From Neomesorhizobium sp963726065 (lineage in GTDB: Bacteria > Pseudomonadota > Alphaproteobacteria > Rhizobiales > Rhizobiaceae), in NCBI GenBank assembly GCA_963726065.1, contig CAVSAU010000015.1:1-64000 (forward strand): DNA of 64,000 nucleotides, written 5' to 3'. The translations under genes and the position numbers were made by a program. This document shows positions 46,401 to 52,838 of this stretch, in pieces; position 1 is the stretch's first letter; each line of letters starts with the position of its first letter. The notes under the pieces were generated by a model. It was not told where the DNA came from, did no database searches, and worked only from the letters and a program-made list of their open reading frames with translations.

Positions 46401-46729
46401 GCCCGGATGCCTTGCAAGGCGCAGCCGAGCAAGAAAGCGAGTCCGGGCCACAAGGGAATCCAAGTTATTTCCGCAAGAACAGCCTGGACGAGATGACGGT
46501 GCGCCGCACCGAAAAGCCGGTGCCGGGAACGAAACCCTCCAAGCTGCCGATCTCCCCTTTCGTGGGGGAGATGGCCGGCAGGCCAGAGGGGGGCGCGAAG
46601 GAGCGCAACGCTTCGGATGATGCCAAACCCGTCCCTCGCGAGCGCGCCGGCATAGGCTCCTACGAGGACCCGGCCGACCAGCGCCGCCAGACCCGCCGCC
46701 CCGGCAAGACCGGCCGGCCGGGACAGTAA
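43484..46729 (+). CDS. uvrB: Excinuclease ABC subunit B with long N- and C-terminal extensions
   Basis: 1081 residues against about 670 for E. coli UvrB. The core starts near residue 178 (SDFEPAGDQPTAI), with Walker A GVTGSGKT, the beta-hairpin YYDYYQPEAYVP, DESHVTVPQIGGMYRGD, SATPGGWEM and IGRAARN, then the UvrC-binding coiled coil ending near 850. UvrB verifies damage after UvrA loading and recruits UvrC. The N-terminal 175 residues and C-terminal 230 are low-complexity. The tail carries repeats of a short motif: LFRKPHLDEM (893), LFRKPSLENM (915), LFKKQ (941), YFRKNSLDEM (995). A palindromic DNA element is translated near residues 1020-1041. Confidence 0.95.
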   Translation: MAKSPEQKSSGAKPGDREPRGAQRRGNGVTDYLDASQPLHRGSFEEAPQPALSGAPLTGSLSDWAEQIEREAERKPSKPKKVPERSSAPTKTARGTSMGGAASARERAAVGLNPVAGLDISLEDAETLSNSGVTATVAALSALIESGNPLHKNGELWVPHRPARPEKSEGGIAIKMVSDFEPAGDQPTAIKDLVEGVDNADRTQVLLGVTGSGKTFTMAKVIEETQRPALILAPNKTLAAQLYAEFKKFFPDNAVEYFVSYYDYYQPEAYVPRTDTFIEKESSINEQIDRMRHSATRSLLERDDVIIVASVSCIYGIGSVETYTAMTFQMEIGDRLDQRALLADLVAQQYKRQDINFVRGSFRVRGDTIEIFPAHLEDRAWRISLFGDEIESITEFDPLTGQKTGDLKSVKIYANSHYVTPRPTLNQAIKSIKEELQHRLAELEKAGRLLEAQRLEQRTRFDLEMLEATGSCAGIENYSRYLTGRRPGDPPPTLFEYIPDNALVFVDESHVTVPQIGGMYRGDFRRKATLAEYGFRLPSCMDNRPLRFEEWDAMRPLSVAVSATPGGWEMEQSGGVFAEQVIRPTGLIDPPVEVRPAKTQVDDVVGEIRETTAKGYRTLCTVLTKRMAEDLTEYLHEQGIRVRYMHSDIDTLERIEILRDLRLGAFDVLVGINLLREGLDIPECGFVAILDADKEGFLRSETSLIQTIGRAARNVDGKVILYADQITGSMERAMAETNRRREKQMAWNEANGITPESVKSRISDILDSVYEQDHVRADISQFTDDAGAMMGNNLKTHLEALTKQMRDAAADLDFEKAARLRDEIKRLRELELSISDDPLARYAESESPVSGREKGKHNKGAAKHRTAEEQDRFRRLDAARAAEAAAKAARPNLFRKPHLDEMGGDGVVPVKREPLFRKPSLENMGPGTDAVTPAGAISRSLFKKQTAAEAHGSDFGTPDDRGRSSSGRLTAARPDALQGAAEQESESGPQGNPSYFRKNSLDEMTVRRTEKPVPGTKPSKLPISPFVGEMAGRPEGGAKERNASDDAKPVPRERAGIGSYEDPADQRRQTRRPGKTGRPGQ
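46541..46605 (+). repeat. Palindromic repeat element inside the uvrB coding sequence
   Basis: ATCTCCCC (46550-46557) pairs with GGGGAGAT (46565-46572), followed by GCCGGCAGGC and AGAGGGGGGC. This matches, from memory, the abundant intergenic palindrome family of Mesorhizobium and relatives, which reads as an inverted ATCTCCCC/GGGGAGAT then GCC..GGC then AGAGGGGG. Here it is translated in frame as part of the UvrB tail (ISPFVGEMAGRPEGGA). Confidence 0.7.
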
Positions 46730-46811
46730 GCTACCCGACATCGGCGAGCGCGTCGCATCATCCTATGTCACCACGTTTCGCGGTGATCGTCGCACCCGAC
46801 CGGTCGGGTGC

Positions 46812-46867
46812 TTGACAGCCTCGCTTTCGCTTCGTATAAAACCAAAAGGTTACATAACCATTAGGTT
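46812..46867 (+). promoter_or_regulatory. Sigma-70 promoter with two ArsR-type operators
   Basis: TTGACA (46812-46817) and TATAAA (46835-46840) are 17 bases apart, a near-ideal promoter. Overlapping and following the -10 are two AACC-N4-GGTT dyads, at 46840-46851 and 46856-46867, 16 bases apart. Such dyads fit an ArsR/SdpR-type repressor. The downstream VOC gene is the target; no ArsR gene is adjacent. Confidence 0.75.
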
Positions 46868-46983
46868 CCGTACAGACGGACAATGGTTCAAACCGGAAAA
46901 CTTTGCGGGACTATGTCGGCTTGCGGCAATCCCGTCCGTCTTTCAGGCAGCCACAGTGGCTGCAACCCTTGAGGAGAACAGAC

Positions 46984-47412
46984 ATGAACGCCCAGACGAT
47001 CGACGCCACCGACCCGAAAGTGCTCGGCGGATTGTGCCCTTATATCAGCGTCGACGGCGCGATGAAGGCGGCGGAATTTTACGCCAAGGCTTTTGGCGGG
47101 CAGACGATTCATGCCGTCCCGCCAGACGAGCAGGGACGCACCATGCATGTGCATGTCTACGTCAACGGTTCGTCGCTGATGATAGCCGACTTCTATCCCG
47201 ATTACGGCCATGCTTATGAAAAGCCGCAGGCCTTCGTGCTGCAGCTGCACCTTTCGGACGGCGACATCGATGCCTGGTGGAAACGCGCCGTCGATGCCGG
47301 CTGCGAGATCACCATGCCGCTGCAGGTGATGTTCTGGGGCGACCGCTGGGGTCAGCTCAAGGACCCGTTCGGTGTCGTCTGGGCGATGAACGCGCCGGTG
47401 AAGCCTGCCTGA
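46984..47412 (+). CDS. VOC-family (PhnB-like) protein
   Basis: 142 residues from the ATG at 46984, after GAGGAGA. CPYISVDGAMKAAEFYAKAFG opens the fold, GRTMHVHVYVNGSSLMIAD and MFWGDRWGQLKDPFGVVWAM complete the two beta-alpha-beta modules. PhnB-like proteins (the old 3-demethylubiquinone name is misleading) have unknown substrates and are often regulated with ArsR and SRPBCC genes. It is preceded by a strong promoter with twin operators. Confidence 0.88.
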   Translation: MNAQTIDATDPKVLGGLCPYISVDGAMKAAEFYAKAFGGQTIHAVPPDEQGRTMHVHVYVNGSSLMIADFYPDYGHAYEKPQAFVLQLHLSDGDIDAWWKRAVDAGCEITMPLQVMFWGDRWGQLKDPFGVVWAMNAPVKPA

Positions 47413-47428
47413 CGAGGTCCCGAGTTTT

Positions 47429-47460
47429 CGCCGCCCGGCAACCTTTCCGACCGGGCGGCG
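47429..47460 (+). terminator. Hairpin after the VOC gene
   Basis: CGCCGCCCGG (47429-47438) pairs perfectly with CCGGGCGGCG (47451-47460) around a 12-base loop. No T tract follows, so termination is only likely. Confidence 0.5.
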
Positions 47461-47620
47461 ATAAATGCATGACCATTGGCGGCTTCCGCCGTCATTTAGT
47501 TCCCAGCGGCGTCCGCTTCCGGTAGATGCTCGCCACCTTCGAAATATCGCGATCCCCGTCCCAATTGTCTCATATCGTGGCTACAGTGCGCGCATCGGGA
47601 TTCATGCAAGGGACAGCGAT

Positions 47621-48658
47621 ATGCAGATCGGAATGATTGGGCTTGGGCGCATGGGCGCCAACATGGTGCGCCGCATGCTGCGCGCCGGACATAGCTGCGT
47701 CGTCTACGACATCAACCAGAAAGCCATCGCGGGTCTGGCGGAAGAGGGTGCAACGCCGGCCGCCTCGCTGGAAGACTTTGTGCAGAAGCTCGAAAAGCCG
47801 CGCACCGCATGGCTGATGCTGCCGGCGGCAATCACCGGCGCCCAGGTTGCCAAGCTCGAGCCCCTGCTGGAGAAGGGCGACATCATCGTCGACGGCGGCA
47901 ACTCCAATTATCGCGACGCCGTCGACCAGGCTACCCGGCTGGAGCCGAAGGGCCTTGCCTATGTCGATGTCGGCACCAGCGGCGGCGTCTGGGGTCTGGA
48001 GCGCGGCTATTGCCTGATGATCGGCGGGCCGGACGGGGCGGTGAAACATCTCGATCCCATCTTTGCCGCGCTGGCACCCGGCGCCGAGCCTGACAGTTCG
48101 CCGGCGCGCGATACCGCCGGTCCCGGCGCCCAGCTCGACCATTTCGGGACCGCTCGCCTAGGATACCTGCACTGCGGGCCGAGCGGCGCCGGCCATTTCG
48201 TGAAAATGGTGCACAACGGCATCGAATATGGCGTTATGGCGGCCTATGCCGAAGGCATCAACATCCTGAAAGCCGCCAATGTCGGCGACAGCCACCGCCC
48301 GGCCGACGCCGAAACCACGCCGTTGTCGGAGCCGCAATACTACCGCTTCGACATCGACCTGCCAGCTGTCACGGAAGTCTGGCGTCACGGTTCGGTCATC
48401 GGCTCATGGCTGCTCGATCTCACCGCCGGCGCGCTGAAAGCCGATCCGGCGCTGCAGAATTATGGCGGCCGGGTTTCCGATTCCGGCGAGGGCCGCTGGA
48501 CGCTGAAGGCGGCGATTGACACCAGCGTGCCGGCGCCGGTGCTTTCTGCAGCGCTGTTCGACCGGTTTTCATCGCGCGGCGAATCCGCCTTCGCCGACAA
48601 GCTTCTGTCGGCGATGCGCTACGCTTTCGGCGGGCATGCGGAGAAGCCGAAGGAGTAA
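47621..48658 (+). CDS. gnd: 6-phosphogluconate dehydrogenase, decarboxylating
   Basis: 345 residues from the ATG at 47621. NAD(P)-binding GLGRMGANM, GDIIVDGGNSNYRD, TSGGVWGLERGYCLMIGG and the catalytic KMVHNGIEYGVMAAYAEG are all present. At about 345 residues it belongs to the short (GntZ/YqeC-type) class found in many Rhizobiales rather than the 470-residue form. It converts 6-phosphogluconate to ribulose 5-phosphate. The dienelactone hydrolase gene follows 41 bases later. Confidence 0.93.
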   Translation: MQIGMIGLGRMGANMVRRMLRAGHSCVVYDINQKAIAGLAEEGATPAASLEDFVQKLEKPRTAWLMLPAAITGAQVAKLEPLLEKGDIIVDGGNSNYRDAVDQATRLEPKGLAYVDVGTSGGVWGLERGYCLMIGGPDGAVKHLDPIFAALAPGAEPDSSPARDTAGPGAQLDHFGTARLGYLHCGPSGAGHFVKMVHNGIEYGVMAAYAEGINILKAANVGDSHRPADAETTPLSEPQYYRFDIDLPAVTEVWRHGSVIGSWLLDLTAGALKADPALQNYGGRVSDSGEGRWTLKAAIDTSVPAPVLSAALFDRFSSRGESAFADKLLSAMRYAFGGHAEKPKE

Positions 48659-48699
48659 ACGCTGCCGAACTTGCGGGCTCTCGCCAACGGAGGCCGATG

Positions 48700-49283
48700 A
48701 TGACCGAGGTTCTGCTGTTTCATCACGCTCAGGGGCTGACGCCGGGCGTGCGCGCGTTCGCCGACACGTTGCGCGCCGCAGGACATATCGTGCACACGCC
48801 AGACCTGTTTGACGGGCGCACATTCGCAAGCATCGAAGAGGGCCTCGCCTATATCGGTGGGATCGGGTTCGACGACATGCGCAGAGCGCGGCGTGCGCAC
48901 AGCCGCCGCGCTGCCCTCCGACCTCGTTTACGCCGGCTTCTCGTTCGGTGTGCTGCCCGCCCAGAAGTTGGCGCAGACACGTCCTGGTGCGCGCGGGGCG
49001 CTGCTTTTCTACTCCTGCCTCCCGATCAGCGGGCAATGGGCCTTCGGACCGTGGCCGGAAGGTGTTCCCGTACAAATCCACGGCATGGACAACGATCCCG
49101 TTTTCGTCGGCCAAGGCGATATCGACGCCGCACGCGAGATCGTGGAGAAGGCCAAGGATGCGCAGCTGTTCCTGTACGCCGGAAATCAGCACTACTTCGC
49201 CGACAGTTCGCTGCCGTCATTCGACGCGGAGGCCACCGAAACTGCTTACCCGACGGGTGCTCGAATTTCTGGATCGTGTCTGA
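48700..49283 (+). CDS. Dienelactone hydrolase family protein, two single-base insertions
   Basis: About 193 residues once two extra bases are removed. EVLLFHHAQGLTPGVRAFAD begins it; an extra A near 48883 breaks the frame before RGVRTAAALPSDLVYAGFSF, and an extra G near 49238 breaks it again before KLLTRRVLEFLDRV. The nucleophile elbow is GFSFGV with serine, HGMDNDP carries the acid and NQHYFAD the histidine. The alpha/beta-hydrolase acts on an unknown small ester or lactone. Both breaks are one-base, so sequencing errors are likely. Confidence 0.75.
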
Positions 49284-49333
49284 GCTTGAGCGGACGATCA
49301 GCTTCGTCCGTTCAAGCGCTTTGCGGCAATCGA

Positions 49334-50020
49334 TCACTTCAAATCGACCGTGAGGCGGTCGATTTGCCGGTCAAGGTGAACGGCGGCTTGTGGGTGAAAT
49401 CGACAGGCGCGCCGCGATCCAGCCCCACATCGAAACCAGAGAACGAGGAGAAGGCGACCGGCACGGTGCGCTCGATACGTCCCTCGCCGATCTTTTTTCA
49501 CCGGCAAGAAGGCTGACCGCCGCACCCTTGCCCATGCCGCCGCCGTCATAAACGAACTCGGCGCGCACGGTTTGTTGACCGGGAGCGAGCGGCTCTGTCG
49601 CTTCAATGCGCGTGCACTCTGTGAAGAAGTTGTAGCTGAACACCAGCATGCCAGTCTGCACGTACCAGCCCATCCCGGCGCCGGCATGCTAGGTTATCGA
49701 CTTCAAACCCTTTGTCGGGTTCGGGATTTCGTCCGGCTTGATGCGGGCGGCAAGCAAGCGGGTGTCCACGGAAAGCACATGATTGCGGGCGGCTTCCGCC
49801 CACCACAATTCCTGAAGTTGACGCAACTTTTCCGGTTCTTTGTCGGCGAGGTGTCGGCCTGTGAGAAATCCTTGTCGATGTAATCAAGCTTCCAGGGTAG
49901 CTTATCTGCATAAACGGGGTTCACGTTTGGAGCATTCACAGTCGCGGTGACGGGAGGCGGGAACTGCGCCGGATCCGGAGTCCGAAACGGTCCATCCGAT
50001 CTCGCCCTTGAAGAATTAGG
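49334..50020 (-). pseudogene. Arylsulfatase C-terminal relic
   Basis: Minus-strand fragments in several frames match the C-terminal part of arylsulfatases: NPVYADKLPWKLDYIDKDFSQA near 49900, RLLAARIKPDEIPNP near 49740, GWYVQTGMLVFSYNFFTECT near 49660, EFVYDGGGMGKGAAVSLLAG near 49540, and a terminal IDRLTVDLK at 49334. The catalytic N-terminal domain with the formylglycine cysteine is absent, and no start is found. It is a decayed remnant next to the broken hydrolase gene. Confidence 0.7.
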
Positions 50021-50140
50021 ACCAAAGCCTGCCGCGAGGCGGATTTCAAGTAGCTACTACCGGTTGTGGAGAGGGCCAGGCTTATCGTCAGCAAAGCGTT
50101 CGATTTGACTTGCTGGCCAGGTGGCCAGCATGGCCCAGCA

Positions 50141-50656
50141 TCAAGCCGCCGGCAGCTCGGGATAGGTCGTCGGCTCGTCGGTCTCGCGCACGGCGATAGT
50201 GACGATCTCGGCCTCGGCGGCCCACGAAGGGCCTTCGCCGCGCACCGACAGCGCGTCGGCGATCATCACATGCGTCATGGCCGAAAGTGTTTCGCCGCTA
50301 GGCACTTCCGGCCACGAAAACACCGCTTCGAGCAGCATGCCGAATTTCACGTTGTGGTAGACGAAATCGAGGTCGATATGCCAGTGCTTCGGCGGCGGGC
50401 CGGCAGGCGCGCGCGGCACGTCGGGCAGTTCGTGCACTTGCGCCACGTGGATCGTCGCCGGCCTTGCATCGTCGATGTCCTGATGGGCGAAAGCGGCGAT
50501 GGCGTCGGCGCGGTAATGCTCCAGAAGGTCCTCCGCCTCCGGCCGCTCCGGCCAGTTGAGGAAGCCGCCCACCCAGGCCGAATTGTTCTCTTCGTCGATC
50601 ACCATGGCCGCGACATGGAAGCGGCGCAGTTTCTTCGGGATATCGAAAACAACCAC
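50141..50656 (-). CDS. Conserved hypothetical protein
   Basis: 171 residues from a GTG at 50656 that has AGGAA eight bases upstream; no ATG exists in the conserved part. VVVFDIPKKLRRFHVAAMVID, SAWVGGFLNWPERPEAEDLLE, HWHIDLDFVYHNVKFGMLLE and TLSAMTHVMIADAL are visible. Mixed alpha/beta, no signal peptide or membrane segment. I do not recognise a family. It is divergent from the Kazal lipoprotein gene. Confidence 0.7.
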   Translation of the reverse strand: MVVFDIPKKLRRFHVAAMVIDEENNSAWVGGFLNWPERPEAEDLLEHYRADAIAAFAHQDIDDARPATIHVAQVHELPDVPRAPAGPPPKHWHIDLDFVYHNVKFGMLLEAVFSWPEVPSGETLSAMTHVMIADALSVRGEGPSWAAEAEIVTIAVRETDEPTTYPELPAA

Positions 50657-50798
50657 GGAATGGGTTCCTGCCCAGCCATCACAACGGCATCGTCGCAACG
50701 AACCGGATGTTTCGCAAGATGACGATTGAGTTTCGCGTGGCGGGCAGCGCATCTTCGGGCTACAGCGGTTACGGTGGATGGACCGAGGAGCCTACTTT

Positions 50799-51362
50799 AT
50801 GAGATTTTTCGCTTCGTTTTTCCGGTTGGGCGCGCTGGCGCTGCTGTTCGGCACGTTGCTTTCGGCTTGCGTGGTCGAGGAAGTTCCTGGGCCGGGACCC
50901 GGACCCCGCCCGCTGCCGCCGGAGCGGCCGCAGTTCTGCACCCGCGAATACGATCCGGTCTGCGCCCGGCGCGGCAACGACCGTCAAACCTTTCCCAACG
51001 CGTGCCAGGCCGAGGCGCAGGGTTACCGGGTGATCCGCGGCGGCGAATGCCGGGGCGGCGCAGGCGGTGGCGAGCAACCGCGCTTCTGCACCCGTGAATA
51101 TGCGCCGGTGTGCGCGCGACGCGGCGGCGAACGCCAGACCTTCTCCAATTCCTGCGAGGCGGAGAATGCCGGTTTCCGCGTCATCTCCGGCGGCGAATGC
51201 CGCAGCAGTGGAGGTGGCGTTGGCGGCGGCGGTGAACCGCGCTTCTGCACCCGCGAATATGCGCCGGTGTGCGGGCGTCGCGGCGGCGAGCACCAGACGT
51301 TCCCCAACTCCTGCGAGGCCGATAATGCCGGCTACAGGGTTGTCGCGGACGGCCCCTGCTGA
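50799..51362 (+). CDS. Lipoprotein with three Kazal-like domains
   Basis: 187 residues from the ATG at 50799, after GAGGAG. The signal peptide ends in lipobox LLSAC with C24, so the protein is lipid-anchored. A Pro/Gly linker leads to three near-identical units of about 38 residues, each opening FCTREY and containing PVC, NxC and GxC, joined by Gly-rich linkers. The unit is a four-cysteine simplification of the six-cysteine Kazal inhibitor fold (PVCGxxGxTYxNxC). A role as surface serine-protease inhibitor is inferred. The repeats are highly similar, from recent internal duplication. Confidence 0.85.
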   Translation: MRFFASFFRLGALALLFGTLLSACVVEEVPGPGPGPRPLPPERPQFCTREYDPVCARRGNDRQTFPNACQAEAQGYRVIRGGECRGGAGGGEQPRFCTREYAPVCARRGGERQTFSNSCEAENAGFRVISGGECRSSGGGVGGGGEPRFCTREYAPVCGRRGGEHQTFPNSCEADNAGYRVVADGPC

Positions 51363-51383
51363 GGCTAGCCTTCAACCACGTCG

Positions 51384-51406
51384 AAGCCCCGCTTTGTGCG
51401 GGGCTT
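51384..51406. terminator. Hairpin between the Kazal gene and acvB
   Basis: AAGCCCCGC (51384-51392) pairs with GCGGGGCTT (51398-51406). It has no long T tract; a second small dyad CGGTTCT-GAA-AGAACCG lies at 51437-51453. Both lie between convergent genes. Confidence 0.6.
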
Positions 51407-51467
51407 GCGGCAAAAATAATCAGTTGGAGCGAGTATCGGTTCTGAAAGAACCGGAACCGCTCTATCC

Positions 51468-52838
51468 TCAGGCGCCGGCGCGCGCGGTGATCATGCCAAG
51501 CAGCCTGGCGGCAAGCGCGCCGTAGTCCTCGTCGTAGTGATGGCCGCCGGCAACCTTAAGCCTCCGCATTGCAGCAAGAGCGGGATCAACGCAGGCGCTG
51601 TCATCCTCCTCGTCCTTGCCATAGACGCAGAGCACCCGATCGAGCGGAAGCGCCGCGATTGCCGGTACGACCGGATGGTCGCCGTCGAGGCCGAGCCAGC
51701 TGCCCACCGTCACCTGGAACCGCGTCGAGGTGCTGGGGCTCAGCAGGCCGACGAACCGGATGCGGTCGCGCAATTCCTGCGGGAGTTTCGGCCAGACGAA
51801 AGGAAATGTGTCGGCGCCGAAGGAATAGCCGAGCACGGCCAGCGGGAGTTTTCCCGAAGGATCGGCACGCGCGATGATGTCGCCGGCGTCCTTGGCGACA
51901 CTTTCCGGCGAACGCTCGGACCAGAAATACTGGAGCGAATCGACACCTACCACCTGCACGCCATGCTGGGCCAGCCAGTCGCCGACTGATTTGTCGATGT
52001 CGCGCCAGCCGCCGTCACCCGAATAGAAGAGAGCAAGCGCCTGCGGCTTGGTGGTCGTCGGGATGTCCACGATCGGCAAGGCCTGGGCGAGCGCATCACG
52101 CTTGGCTGCGTCCGAAATCGCGTCAAGCGCCATGGCCACCCGGGCGACGGGATCGGCGGCGGTCTTGCCGATGGTGCGGTCGAACCGCTCTTCTCCCGCG
52201 GCGCTTTCGCCGGCAAGCGGCTGTTCGCTCACAAGCACGGCCGTCGCCGGAAGCGGCGCATCAAGCGCGTAGGAGAAGCCACCGCCCGCTTCGGGCGTTG
52301 GCTTGGCGCCTTCGCAGACTGGCAGCCGGGTGCGCAGCACAGGCGCGGGATCGAGGGCGACGGCTCCGGCAACGGTTGCCGCCGGCGCGTCGGCCACTGC
52401 CGCATAGGCCAGCGTTCCGCCTTCTCCCTGGCCGGCGACCACGGGATGGAAATAGCTGTCGAGCGAAAGGGTGCGTTGCGCTTCCTTCGCCAGTTCTTCG
52501 ATGTCGGAGCCGAGATAGACACACTCTCCGCCGTCCGCGTCGAGCTGCTTGCGCCACACTTCGAGATCGACCGGCAGAACGATCAGGCCACGCTTTTTCA
52601 GCGCCTCGGCGACGTCGCGGTCAGCCTTCTTTATCCCGCCCTTGTCGGAAACGAGGATGACAAGCCCTGTCGGAGGGCTATCTGGCTGCAGTACGGGAAT
52701 GTTTTCCAACTGGTCGCCGTCGACGGTCACGGCGGGGCCGGGATCGTAGAGGCGCGCAATCGCATCCTGGAAGTAGAACCCGCAGGCGACCGCGGCGGCT
52801 ACTATCGCGCCAGGAATGAGCATTTTTCGCAGGGTCAT
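51468..52838 (-). CDS. acvB: AcvB/VirJ-type virulence and acid-tolerance protein
   Basis: 456 residues from the ATG at 52838, which overlaps the mprF stop by three bases. An N-terminal signal-anchor (MLIPGAIVAAAVACGFYF) puts it in the periplasm. Two alpha/beta-hydrolase-like parts follow; the C-terminal VirJ-like part has FYSGDGGWRDIDKSVGDWL and the nucleophile elbow GYSFGADTFPF, with histidine in GGHHYDEDY. In Agrobacterium AcvB cleaves lysyl-phosphatidylglycerol made by LpiA, and its Rhizobium tropici homologue AtvA supports acid tolerance. The same gene pair is seen here. Confidence 0.9.
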   Translation of the reverse strand: MTLRKMLIPGAIVAAAVACGFYFQDAIARLYDPGPAVTVDGDQLENIPVLQPDSPPTGLVILVSDKGGIKKADRDVAEALKKRGLIVLPVDLEVWRKQLDADGGECVYLGSDIEELAKEAQRTLSLDSYFHPVVAGQGEGGTLAYAAVADAPAATVAGAVALDPAPVLRTRLPVCEGAKPTPEAGGGFSYALDAPLPATAVLVSEQPLAGESAAGEERFDRTIGKTAADPVARVAMALDAISDAAKRDALAQALPIVDIPTTTKPQALALFYSGDGGWRDIDKSVGDWLAQHGVQVVGVDSLQYFWSERSPESVAKDAGDIIARADPSGKLPLAVLGYSFGADTFPFVWPKLPQELRDRIRFVGLLSPSTSTRFQVTVGSWLGLDGDHPVVPAIAALPLDRVLCVYGKDEEDDSACVDPALAAMRRLKVAGGHHYDEDYGALAARLLGMITARAGA

